DNA from: Bifidobacterium rousetti
GTDB taxonomy: Bacteria > Actinomycetota > Actinomycetes > Actinomycetales > Bifidobacteriaceae
Length of the DNA: 64,000 bases
Direction: 5' to 3'
NCBI RefSeq assembly: GCF_008698235.1
Contig: NZ_PEBH01000006.1
Coordinates: 62,001 to 126,000, forward strand
Part shown: piece after piece, positions 1-7,928 of the stretch
How the letters are laid out: every line of letters starts with the position of its first letter
Position numbering within the stretch: position 1 is the first letter of the stretch
Notes under the pieces: model-generated
Seen by the model: only the letters and a program-made list of their open reading frames with translations
Database searches by the model: none
What the model was told of the DNA's origin: nothing
Made by a program: the position numbers and the translations under genes

Positions 1-450
1 GTCCGGGTAGGCGCGGGCGAGTCGGGCGACCTCGGCCATCGCATCGTCGAAGCTCACGTCGTGGTACGGCTTGTACGTGACGGGCAGTCCGTCGGGGCCG
101 GGTTCGGCGCGATGCCCGTGCCGCACGGCCTCGTTGGGGTGGATGGCGATCGCCGCGTGCACCTGCCCGGGGTGATCGACGGCCATGTCGATCGCCCGCT
201 GCATGTTCGGGTATTCGCAGCCGCAGTCGATGATCCCGGTCACGCCGACCGCCGCCGCCTGCGCGAGCAGTTCGTCGACGCCGTAGACCGGTACCTCCGG
301 CTGCCCCTTGGCGACGGCCTCGTGACTCATCGCCCGCGCGAACGGCACGACCGATGCGACATGCGTGTGATTGTCGATGACCTGCGCGTCGGCGGGAAGG
401 GATTCGGGGGCCGGCGCCCAGCTGCGGTCGCGATGATGATGCTTGCTCAT
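1..450 (-). CDS. tatD: TatD family metal-dependent hydrolase (5' part only)
   Basis: The gene runs off the left window edge, leaving the first 150 codons. The reverse-strand translation begins MSKHHHRDRSWAPAP and contains IDNHTHV, the first metal-binding His-x-His of the TatD amidohydrolase fold, then an IIDCGCEYPN strand and AIAIHPNEAV, which matches the family's H-P block. TatD proteins are cytoplasmic metal-dependent nucleases or hydrolases. In many actinobacteria tatD lies next to metG, whereas here metG is about 41 kb away. The upstream Shine-Dalgarno sequence is weak. The function within the superfamily is by homology; the assignment itself is solid. Confidence 0.85.
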   Translation of the reverse strand, partial: MSKHHHRDRSWAPAPESLPADAQVIDNHTHVASVVPFARAMSHEAVAKGQPEVPVYGVDELLAQAAAVGVTGIIDCGCEYPNMQRAIDMAVDHPGQVHAAIAIHPNEAVRHGHRAEPGPDGLPVTYKPYHDVSFDDAMAEVARLARAYPD

Positions 451-485
451 AGCTACCCAGTGTAGGCGAGGCTAGACTGGGGCCC

Positions 486-760
486 GGCGTACGTTCCCAG
501 TGGCATCCGGGCATCCTATCCACCGTTCCCGTACGCCGCCGCACATACGGCGTACGTTCCGTGTGGCCATCGGCATCCAACCCCCTGTCTTCGTACACTG
601 CCACGCAGGCAGCGTACGTTCCCCGTGGTCATCAGCGTCCTATCACCCGTATTCGTACGGGGCCACGCGCGCAGCGTACGAATACGGGTGATGACCGACA
701 TCAAGCCACGTCCGACGTACGCTGGCGAACCCTCAGCGTACGTTCCCTGTGGTCAGGCCG
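486..760. repeat. CGTACG-rich intergenic repeat, copy 1
   Basis: The gap between tatD and pepC (451-1007) has no convincing gene. It holds repeated GCGTACGTTCCC-like words and a hairpin of two perfect 16-base arms, CACCCGTATTCGTACG (644-659) and its complement (675-690), around a 15-base loop. The same hairpin plus about 70 bases of flank recurs at 2649-2695 on the other side of pepC. The arms contain the self-complementary CGTACG. There is no T-run, so it is not a classic terminator. Confidence 0.8.
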
Positions 761-1007
761 GATCAAACCACATACGACGCACACGGCACCACCCGATTGC
801 ACCGAAGAGCCACGCAGACCCACGATGAGACTGCGCACATGACGGATTCACAGGAACTCCTGCGTCAGGTATGTCGTAATTGTTGAGCGGTGAATCATGG
901 TCGTATACTGCCGCTGGACTTTGCGCTCGATCGCGGACACGACCGAACGGTCAGTCGGCATCATTCATCGGGCCATTCATCAGACCATTCATCAGGTGGG
1001 AGCATCA

Positions 1008-2465
1008 ATGACGAACACGAATCTCAACGCGGCGAAGGCGATCAAGCCTCAACTGCTGCGTGACTATTCCAGTGACTTCAACGGCGAGCGCGCGAATCTC
1101 GTCGCGGCGAACGCGGCCGTGTCGGCCGGCGTGCTCAAGGCGGCGACCGATTACCGCGGCGTGCGCGAGCTGCCGCGCGACTTCTCGATCGAGCTCAAGC
1201 AGGGGTCGATCACCGATCAGGAGCGTTCTGGCCGCTGCTGGATGTTCGCCTCGCTCAACACGCTGCGCTATGAGCTCATGCATCGTTGGAATCTCGAGGA
1301 TTTCGAGTTCTCCGAGTCCTACCTGTTCTTCTGGGACACGATGGAGAAGTCGAACACGTACCTCGAGAACGTGCTGTCGACGCTTGATCGCCCGAGCGAC
1401 GACCGTCTGTTCGAGATCATCAACGACGGCCCATCCGATGACGGCGGATGGTGGCAGATGTTCGCGGCGCTCGTGAACAAGTACGGTCTGGTGCCGAAGA
1501 GCGCGTACCCGGAGTCGGCGAATTCGCGCAATTCCGACGATTTCAAGCAATACCTCAACTCGAAGCTGCGCGAGTTCGCGATCGAGCTGCGTCGTCGTCA
1601 TGCGGCCGATGGCACGGAGGAGCTGCGCGCGATCAAGGACGAGTACATGTCGGTCGTGTACCGTATCTGCTCGATCGCGCTCGGCGAGCCGCCGGAGCGG
1701 TTCGACTTCCTCGCGCGCGTGAAGGACGACGATGAGAACGGGGATAAGGACGACAAGAAGGGCGATTCGGCCGAGAAGTCGGAGAAAAAGTCGGAGAAAA
1801 AGGACAAGGGCAAGTCCGGCAAGGACGATCGCCCGCAGATCCGAGAGACCGGCATCACCCCGCTGGAGTTCTACCGAAAGTACGTGCCGGTCGACGTCAA
1901 TGATTTCGCGACCCTCGCCAACGCGCCGATGGCGCGCACGCCGTTCAACACGCGATACCGCATCCGCTACACGGCGAACGTGGCCGAGGCCGGCGACATG
2001 GAGTTCGTCAACGTGCCGCTCGACGTGTTCAAGAAGGCCGCGATCGACCAGCTTTCGGCCGGACATCCGATCTGGTTCGCCTGCGACTGCACGCAGTTCT
2101 CACTGCGCAAGGAGGGCTTCTTCGACCAGTCGGTCGTGCGCGTCGACCAGCTGTTCGGCACCGAATTCACGCTCGACAAGGCCGACGCCCTCGAGTACGC
2201 CGACAGCCCAAGCAACCACGCGATGACCTTCACCGGCGTGAACCTCGACTCCGACGGCAGGCCGGATCGCTGGAAGGTGGAGAACAGCTGGGGCAAGGAC
2301 GCCGGCGTCGACGGCTACTACGTGATGTCCGACAAGTGGTTCGACCGCTTCGTCACCGAGCTCATCATCCGCAAGGAATACCTTGATGACGCCACCCGGA
2401 CCCTGCTCACCGCAGAACCGGTCGAACTCGACCCTTGGCAGCCGCTCACCCGCCCCTGCCGCTGA
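1008..2465 (+). CDS. pepC: C1-family aminopeptidase C (bleomycin hydrolase type)
   Basis: This 485-residue cytoplasmic cysteine aminopeptidase trims N-terminal residues from peptides. The papain-like triad is visible: QERSGRCWMFA (oxyanion Gln and nucleophile Cys, about residues 72-82), SNHAMTFTG (His, about 400) and VENSWG (Asn, about 425). I chose the ATG at 1008 because GGTGGGAG precedes it and MTNTNLNAAKAIKP matches the family N-terminus; the frame is open 37 codons further upstream. A Lys/Asp/Glu-rich low-complexity insert (about residues 240-275, with EKSEKKSEKKDK) makes the protein some 40 residues longer than usual PepC. It stands alone, flanked by two copies of the CGTACG repeat. Confidence 0.93.
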   Translation: MTNTNLNAAKAIKPQLLRDYSSDFNGERANLVAANAAVSAGVLKAATDYRGVRELPRDFSIELKQGSITDQERSGRCWMFASLNTLRYELMHRWNLEDFEFSESYLFFWDTMEKSNTYLENVLSTLDRPSDDRLFEIINDGPSDDGGWWQMFAALVNKYGLVPKSAYPESANSRNSDDFKQYLNSKLREFAIELRRRHAADGTEELRAIKDEYMSVVYRICSIALGEPPERFDFLARVKDDDENGDKDDKKGDSAEKSEKKSEKKDKGKSGKDDRPQIRETGITPLEFYRKYVPVDVNDFATLANAPMARTPFNTRYRIRYTANVAEAGDMEFVNVPLDVFKKAAIDQLSAGHPIWFACDCTQFSLRKEGFFDQSVVRVDQLFGTEFTLDKADALEYADSPSNHAMTFTGVNLDSDGRPDRWKVENSWGKDAGVDGYYVMSDKWFDRFVTELIIRKEYLDDATRTLLTAEPVELDPWQPLTRPCR

Positions 2466-2535
2466 GTCTCCCGGGTCTCCCGTGCCTCCGGGGACGGGCC
2501 CTATGTCTCCGGAACCCCTTTGGAAACCCCATTCC

Positions 2536-2750
2536 CCGTACGCTGAGACTCACGGCGAAACACCCGGGCTCAGCCCAAACCCAGAACCCCATTCCCCGTA
2601 CGCTGAGACTTCGTCAGCGTACGCTCTCCGGGGGCATCGGCATCCCATCACCCGTATTCGTACGTTGCGAGCGTGGCAGCGTACGAATACGGGTGACAAG
2701 CGGGATCAAGCCCCGCCCGACGTACGCTGACAAATCCTCAGCGTACGTTC
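2536..2750. repeat. CGTACG-rich intergenic repeat, copy 2
   Basis: The stretch 2466-2912 lacks a credible gene. It carries a second copy of the element at 486-760: the identical 16-base arms lie at 2649-2664 and 2680-2695, again with a 15-base loop, followed by ATCAAGCC, CGACGTACGCTG and CCTCAGCGTACGTTC in the same order as copy 1. Two shorter units, CCCCGTACGCTGAGACT, precede it near 2537 and 2593. Confidence 0.8.
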
Positions 2751-2912
2751 GACGAGGTCGGCCTCCTTCAGGCCACGATATCCGTACGCCGTTACCGGAA
2801 TCGAGACACCGCACAGAACCACGCAGGCCAATGCCGACCATATTTGCGGGCGATGGCCCAGGATGATGGGCCGTCATCGACATCGGTGGTGGCATCACGC
2901 ATGGGAGAGAGC

Positions 2913-3069
2913 ATGGACTACGCCAACATCTACCGGCAACGGCTGCTCGACAAGCACATCATCGCAGCACCGGCGCGGGGCCGCGTCGACTTCGCCATCC
3001 CGTTCCTGCGGGAGTACCTGCGGTCCACAGAACCGCGGGGATGACGGCGAACTCGAACTCTTCGAATAG
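2913..3069 (+). pseudogene. C-terminal remnant of an AAA-type ATPase
   Basis: A short frame starting MDYANIYRQRLLDKH and running through GRVDFAIPFLREYL ends at TGA 3042-3044. It resembles the last 40 or so residues of DUF4143-like or archaeal-type AAA ATPases, which often end in a 'hR.RLhd...I...GhhdFahP.hr.YL' block. Reading past a GGGG run in the +1 frame adds GDDGELELFE before a stop at 3069, a plausible original C-terminus, so there is probably also a frameshift. No ATPase core lies upstream. The family call rests on a short match and is tentative; a random ORF is possible. Confidence 0.4.
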
Positions 3070-3098
3070 AACAACAAAAAAAAAATACGACTGGCCAT

Positions 3099-3249
3099 GA
3101 CTACCCCTCAGTCCGCTTCGCGGCCAGCTCGTCCTGCAATTAAGGACGCACTGCGTGCGCGTTATGTTGGCTCGCCTGTCGGCTCGCACGTTGCCTACAA
3201 ACAGCTCCGCTGTTTGCTTCACGGCAACGTCCTGACAAGGGCCCCAAAA
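3099..3249. repeat. Dispersed hairpin element split by a ~100-bp insertion
   Basis: The left half (3099-3130, GACTACCCCTCAGTCCGCTT onward) and the right half (3231-3249, CCTGACAAGGGCCCC) match the uninterrupted element at 55705-55756. Between them lie about 100 extra bases. This insert contains a nested hairpin: outer arms ACGTTGCC (3188-3195) and GGCAACGT (3223-3230), inner arms CAAACAGC (3198-3205) and GCTGTTTG (3209-3216). It also has a short GTCC...GGAC palindrome at its left end. It sits between the ATPase remnant and the 3' end of the transporter gene at 3261. Confidence 0.7.
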
Positions 3250-3260
3250 CCGGGCAGGCG

Positions 3261-4868
3261 CTAGCGCCAGCAGTTGTTGTAGGGGAGGCCGGTGAGGGAT
3301 TCGACGACGGCGCGGGTCTCGGGGGTCGCGTCGGACTTCTGGCCGCCGTTGCGCAGGCGGGTGATCTCGGCGAGGACGATGCCGTCGGTGCGCTTGTCGA
3401 TGTTGAGGTGGGCGGAGACGATCCAGCAGACGATCATCGCGCAGGCGAACCAGCCGAGCAGCACGGCGCCCAATCCCACACGGGCGCCGAAGGTCTGCGC
3501 AGGCCGGGTCGCGTCGAAGCCGACCGCGCCGAGGACCACGCCGACGAGGATCGTCGCCAGGCCGGACCCCAACTGGCGGAACGACGCCTGGATACCGGAG
3601 AACGTGGCGGAACGGTATCGCCTCGTCACGATCTGATCGATGTCCGCGATGTACGGGAACACGGCCCACGGCAGGTAGCCGCACAGCGACTTGAACGAGA
3701 AGAACCACAGCGCGCCCGCCGCCGCGAACACGGTCCACACCGGCCCCGGCATCACCCCGACCAGCATCCACGCGGCGAACAGCCACGCGACGCCGATCAG
3801 GCATCCGATGAAGTTGATCGCATACAGGCGCTTCGGCCCGATGCGCGTCATCGCCCAGCCGAACACCGGCATGAGCGGCAGGGAGACCACCGCGCAGCCG
3901 AGCAGCAGCGAGGCGAACGCGGCCGTGCGACTCCAGTTGTAGACGACGAAGAACACGAACGTCTGGCCGAACACGTCCATCGACACCTGCACCAGCAGAT
4001 AGATCGCCAGGTGCTTGCGGAACTCCTTGATGCGCAGGGTCGAGGCGTATTCGCGCAGCACCTTGATCGCGCGGCCGAACCAGCGTTCGGCGCCGATGTG
4101 CCCGTCGCGCGCGCCGCGGGCGTAGGCGCCGAAACCGGCCGCCTCCGGGGTCATCTCCCACGTCGAACGCCAGCAGGCGAACACCGCGATCGCGAAGATG
4201 ACGGTCGATCCGATCGTGAAGATCATGTACCCGGCCGGCGTGGTCTCGCCCGTCACGGCGAGGACCATGCCGCCGACCACCGGGATCGCGGTGCCCATGC
4301 CGGTGGAGATGAACAGTCGCACGGTCGACAGTTTCGCGCGACTGTTGAAATCGGGCGTCATCTCGCCGGGCAGCGGGTTGTACGCGGTCTGGAACGCCTG
4401 CGTCAGCACCACCCAGAACACGTAGACGGCCGCGTACACGGCAAGCGGCAGGCCGGGGATCCACAGGAACACGCCGAGCAGGATCAGCGGCGCGATGAGC
4501 ATGAGCAGGAAGCGGCGACGGCCGAATCGCAAACCGAGGTCGTAGCGGTAGAGGTTGTCGTCGAGCACGCCGAAGACGAGCGCCGCGATCGCCGAAATCA
4601 GCGCGCTCAGGCCGATCACGGTCTGCGCGGTGCCGATCGACATACCGCAGAATCGCGTCCAGAACAGGGAAAGATACGTGGCGATGAGGGTCAGCTGGCC
4701 ACCGCCGTAGCAGTCGCCGACACCGAAGCCGATGGCCTGTTTCATCGTGATCTTGCGCGGGCCGGTGCCGCTCAGCGCGTCGCGCAGCGCCCGACTGTCG
4801 CTATCAGAACCGCTGCCGGAGCCAGTGCCGAGACCACTGCCGGAACCGCTGCCGGAACCATCGGACAT
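3261..4868 (-). CDS. GPH-family sugar/cation symporter (MFS_2)
   Basis: The protein has 535 residues and about 12 hydrophobic segments. IGFGVGDCYGGGQLTL near the start, the loop LGLRFGRRRFLLML and the PLPGEMTPD region are typical of the glycoside-pentoside-hexuronide:cation symporters (MelB/LacS-like), so it probably imports a glycoside. The first 35 residues are an unusual Ser-Gly-Asp repeat tail (SGSGSGSGLGTGSGSGSDSD). ATG 4868 is preceded by AAGGATGG. The gene lies downstream of a LacI regulator on the same strand with a palindrome between them. A clearly related but degenerate copy lies at 20204-20541. The substrate cannot be read from the sequence. Confidence 0.85.
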   Translation of the reverse strand: MSDGSGSGSGSGLGTGSGSGSDSDSRALRDALSGTGPRKITMKQAIGFGVGDCYGGGQLTLIATYLSLFWTRFCGMSIGTAQTVIGLSALISAIAALVFGVLDDNLYRYDLGLRFGRRRFLLMLIAPLILLGVFLWIPGLPLAVYAAVYVFWVVLTQAFQTAYNPLPGEMTPDFNSRAKLSTVRLFISTGMGTAIPVVGGMVLAVTGETTPAGYMIFTIGSTVIFAIAVFACWRSTWEMTPEAAGFGAYARGARDGHIGAERWFGRAIKVLREYASTLRIKEFRKHLAIYLLVQVSMDVFGQTFVFFVVYNWSRTAAFASLLLGCAVVSLPLMPVFGWAMTRIGPKRLYAINFIGCLIGVAWLFAAWMLVGVMPGPVWTVFAAAGALWFFSFKSLCGYLPWAVFPYIADIDQIVTRRYRSATFSGIQASFRQLGSGLATILVGVVLGAVGFDATRPAQTFGARVGLGAVLLGWFACAMIVCWIVSAHLNIDKRTDGIVLAEITRLRNGGQKSDATPETRAVVESLTGLPYNNCWR

Positions 4869-4898
4869 GATGATCGACCATCCTTCATCGTTTTCCGT

Positions 4899-4920
4899 CG
4901 ATCGCGGTCAAACGCGATCG
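4899..4920. promoter_or_regulatory. Candidate LacI operator upstream of the GPH transporter
   Basis: An inverted repeat CGATCGCG-N6-CGCGATCG lies 31-52 bp upstream of the transporter start at 4868. It extends to the LacI-like near-palindrome AAACGCGATCGGTTT (4911-4925). It sits just downstream of the LacI gene ending at 4959, so that regulator is the natural candidate. This is inferred from position and symmetry only. Confidence 0.45.
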
Positions 4921-4958
4921 GTTTCAATCATCGCACACCGACTGCCCCGCACGTCGAC

Positions 4959-6152
4959 TCACTGGACGCGGCGGCGTTCGCCGACCGATCGACGCACGAT
5001 GATCGAGGTATCGACGAGCGTGATGTCGGGCGACTCCTCGTCTTCGCAGCGGATGCCGTATTCGGCGAATCGTTCCATCACCTGCGCGTCGGCGGGATTG
5101 CGGTAGGAGCCGGGATCGCGGCCGAGCAGCCGACGCACCGCGACCTGCCCGAGCTGGGCGCGCGGGATGCGGATCGTCGTGATCGGCGGGGTCACGACCG
5201 GCGCGATCAGCGTGTTGTCGAAGCCGATGACGGACACGTCGTCCGGCACCTTCACGCCGTCCGCGCCCAGTCGCAGCACGATGCCAGCCGCGATCAGATC
5301 GTTGTACGTGACGATCGCCGTGGCCCGCCCGCCCTCCAACGCGAGCGCCGCCTGATACCCGCCCTCGACCGTGGCGTGGACCGGGCCGATCTGATTGACC
5401 TTGAACCCCATGCGCTGGCCGATGTCGTGCAGGTATCGCCAGCGCGACTGGTTCGCCCACGACGCGGACGGACCCGCCACGTAGGTGACGGCCGTGTGAT
5501 GGTAGCGCTTGAACAGGCTCAGCGCCCGCACAACGCCGATGCGCGGGTCGGGGATGACGCTCGCGACGCCCTCGACCGGACGGTTGAGCACGACGAGCGG
5601 CATGCGTCGCGCGTAATCGCGGATGAAATCGGTGCCGGGCGCATCGGTCGCGAGGATGACGCCGTCGACCTTGCCGACCAGATGATCGAGCATCTGCGTG
5701 GTGCGCTGGGCGGAGGTGCCGGTCTCGATGACGCTCACGGCGCTGTCCGCCTCCATCGCGGTGACCTGCGCGCCCTTGAGGATCTGCGAGGAGATGCCGT
5801 CGGCGGTGTCCTTGACGACGAGGGCGATGATGCCACCCTCGACCGGGTTCACGGGGCTTACCGGATTCACGGGGCTCCCCGAACTCACAGGGTTCATCAG
5901 GCCCGGAACAGAAACCGGGGTCGGACCGGGAACCTGAGACGAAACGGACTTCGAAGACGGCGAAACCGCCGGCCTGCGGCGGTAACCGAGTTCCTCGGCC
6001 ACCGCGAGCACATGCTCGGCGGTTTGGAAGTTGATGCGTCCGGGATCGGAGAAGACGCGGGAGACGGTCGAGACGGCCACGCCGGCCGCCTCGGCCACAT
6101 CTACCAGACGCACGCGCTTGGTGGCGCTGGAAGCGGCCTTGCGTTCCGTCAT
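4959..6152 (-). CDS. LacI-family transcriptional regulator
   Basis: A 397-residue repressor with an N-terminal helix-turn-helix and hinge (VRLVDVAEAAGVAVSTVSRV, then FSDPGRINFQTAEHVLAVAEELGY) followed by a periplasmic-binding-like sensor domain ending in VSVIGFDNTLIAPVVTPPIT. I chose ATG 6152 because GGAGGGA lies 4-5 bases upstream; the frame is open to 6170. Between hinge and core lies a Pro/Val/Asn repeat insert (SPVNPVSPVNPV, around residue 95) encoded by short tandem repeats, which makes it about 50 residues longer than a standard LacI protein. It lies between two GPH transporters on the same strand and probably controls one or both. Confidence 0.9.
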   Translation of the reverse strand: MTERKAASSATKRVRLVDVAEAAGVAVSTVSRVFSDPGRINFQTAEHVLAVAEELGYRRRPAVSPSSKSVSSQVPGPTPVSVPGLMNPVSSGSPVNPVSPVNPVEGGIIALVVKDTADGISSQILKGAQVTAMEADSAVSVIETGTSAQRTTQMLDHLVGKVDGVILATDAPGTDFIRDYARRMPLVVLNRPVEGVASVIPDPRIGVVRALSLFKRYHHTAVTYVAGPSASWANQSRWRYLHDIGQRMGFKVNQIGPVHATVEGGYQAALALEGGRATAIVTYNDLIAAGIVLRLGADGVKVPDDVSVIGFDNTLIAPVVTPPITTIRIPRAQLGQVAVRRLLGRDPGSYRNPADAQVMERFAEYGIRCEDEESPDITLVDTSIIVRRSVGERRRVQ

Positions 6153-6268
6153 CGTTCCCTCCGATTCCACCGATCAGACAGGCGTCCGACCGGCATCGTT
6201 GATTGCCCTTGCACTACAGGATACGGCCGCGCCATGCGACGCGAGTCACATGACGCGGCCCAGCCGGT

Positions 6269-6312
6269 CAGTCGACAATCAGTCGACAATCAGTCGACAA
6301 TCAGCGGACGAT
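6269..6312. repeat. Four tandem 11-bp units
   Basis: CAGTCGACAAT is repeated three times, followed by the variant CAGCGGACGAT. The array abuts the 3' end of the GPH transporter at 6312. GTCGAC is self-complementary. It is probably a slippage minisatellite; no function is evident. Confidence 0.75.
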
Positions 6313-7718
6313 CAGGCCTCCGCGGCGGCGTGACGCTCGGCCAGCTCGGCCTTGATCTGCTTGAACTTCTCCTCGGTGACCGGGTAGAAGTACATGATCG
6401 CGGCGGAGATCACGAAGCCGATGAGCGGCACCAGACCGGCGGCGAGACGCAGGTTCTCGGCGACGGACGGGTCCTGGGCGACGTTCATGCCGGCCTTGTA
6501 GCCGGTGAAGGCGAGGATGGCCGGGCCGAGCCAGGAGGTCAGGGCGCCGAACATCTGACGGAAGAAGCTCAGGCCGGCCATGGCCGCGCCATCGGTGCGC
6601 TTGCCGGTCTTCCACTCGTAGTACTCGACAGTGTCGCCTTCCATGCCCCACACGTAGTTGCCGCAGAACTGGGCGCCGATCGCGTTGAGGGCGAGGGCGA
6701 CGAGGGACAGCCACACGTTGTTCACGAAGATGAACATCACACCACCGATGATGCCGAGCGCGCAACCCAGGTACCAGCCGCCCTTCTTGCCGAGGTGACG
6801 GGCGATGAACGGGCCGAACGGGGAGGCCACGACGCCGATGGAGGCGTTGATCAAGGTGACGAGCGTGGTGATGAGGGCCAGCGTGCCGGCGTCCGCGCCG
6901 TTGGCGAGGACCTCCTTGGCGATGATCGGTCCGATCGAGCCGACGCAGGTGGCGATCAGGTAGAAGCCGGTGGCGAAGCACAGGATGAGCAGGGCCGGGT
7001 TCATGACGATGGCCTTGAGCGTGTCGACGAAGGAGACCTTCGGCTGCTCCGGGACGTCGATCTGCTCGATGGTGGTCTTGTACAGGAAGACGTAGATCAG
7101 CGCGCCGACGAGGCAGAAGATCGCGACGACCGGCAGCATGAGCTTGGCGAGCGCGGCCTGGTCGGTGACCGTGTTGATGGCCGGGGCGAGGGTGAAGGTG
7201 GCGATCAGGCCGAACAGGGCGCCGCCGACCATGCGGGCGGAGGACAGGCGCTGACGCTCGTTCTGATCCTGCGTCATCGCGCCGAGGAGCGCGCCGTACG
7301 GCACGCCGCCGAGGGCGCCGAGCAGCTGGTACAGCAGGTAGGTGACGATGGCCCACGTGATCTTCAGGGCCATGTCGATGTCGGTCGGGATCGTGTACAT
7401 CAGCGTGATGGCGACCATCATCGGCACGCCGAACATCACGACCAGACGACGGAACTTGCCGTTCTTGTTCGGCTTGACACGGTCGGCGTAGTTGCCTGCG
7501 AGCAGGTAGACGACGGCCTGGAAGAAGCGCGCGAACAGGAAGATGTTGGCGGTGACCACCGGGTCGATGCCGATGTAGATGTAGTAGGTGGCCAGGAACA
7601 TCGACATCATACGCCAGCCGATGTTGTTGGCGAGATCGCCGGAACCATAGCCGACGATGTTCAGCCAGGTCAGCTTCTGCGGCGTCTTCTTCGCCGGCTG
7701 CGCTGTTGCAGTGCTCAT
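6312..7718 (-). CDS. GPH-family sugar/cation symporter (MFS_2)
   Basis: A 468-residue polytopic membrane protein. The start MSTATAQPAKKTPQKLTW at 7718 is set by AAGGAG ten bases upstream; the frame is open to 7787. VGYGSGDLANNIGW, FARFFQAVVYLLAGNYADR and GALGGVPYGALLGAMTQD are GPH (MelB/LacS/UidB) signatures. It follows the GH2 gene on the same strand, with a hairpin and a dispersed repeat element between them. It probably imports the glycoside that the GH2 enzyme cleaves. The substrate is unknown. Confidence 0.88.
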   Translation of the reverse strand: MSTATAQPAKKTPQKLTWLNIVGYGSGDLANNIGWRMMSMFLATYYIYIGIDPVVTANIFLFARFFQAVVYLLAGNYADRVKPNKNGKFRRLVVMFGVPMMVAITLMYTIPTDIDMALKITWAIVTYLLYQLLGALGGVPYGALLGAMTQDQNERQRLSSARMVGGALFGLIATFTLAPAINTVTDQAALAKLMLPVVAIFCLVGALIYVFLYKTTIEQIDVPEQPKVSFVDTLKAIVMNPALLILCFATGFYLIATCVGSIGPIIAKEVLANGADAGTLALITTLVTLINASIGVVASPFGPFIARHLGKKGGWYLGCALGIIGGVMFIFVNNVWLSLVALALNAIGAQFCGNYVWGMEGDTVEYYEWKTGKRTDGAAMAGLSFFRQMFGALTSWLGPAILAFTGYKAGMNVAQDPSVAENLRLAAGLVPLIGFVISAAIMYFYPVTEEKFKQIKAELAERHAAAEA

Positions 7719-7755
7719 TATCGAGAACTCCTTAGTTCTTCTTCTGTTTGCTGTC

Positions 7756-7785
7756 GCCCGGATGCGGCGGTGGTCGCATCCGGGC
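7756..7785 (-). other. Intercistronic hairpin between GH2 and GPH transporter
   Basis: Perfect 11-base arms, GCCCGGATGCG (7756-7766) and its complement (7775-7785), flank an 8-base loop 38 bp upstream of the transporter start. No T-run follows on the minus strand, so processing, stabilisation or attenuation of a joint transcript is more likely than full termination. Confidence 0.6.
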
Positions 7786-7838
7786 ATGCCGCGGCCAGGG
7801 CTGCGGCAAATCTTGTGTTGTGCGCGTTAGACGCGCGG

Positions 7839-7892
7839 TCTCTCCCCCAGTCAGCTCCGCTGACAGCCCCCTCGTCAGAGGGGGCCGGGGTG
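7839..7892. repeat. Dispersed hairpin element (copy 2)
   Basis: The sequence is GTCTCTCCCCCAGTCAGCTC, then CGCTGACAGC, then CCCCTCGTCAGAGGGGGCC. It has two adjacent stems (GTCAGC/GCTGAC and CCCCCTC/GAGGGGG). It lies 37 bp past the stop codon of the GH2 gene. It matches the copies at 39047, 57254 and 59136 closely. Confidence 0.85.
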
Positions 7893-7928
7893 GGCGGGTT
7901 CCATCAGAGGGGCCGGGGACGAGGCGGC

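Noticed and set aside
61..465. A 134-codon plus-strand frame at the window start
   Set aside because: The minus strand encodes TatD with its metal-binding motifs in this interval.
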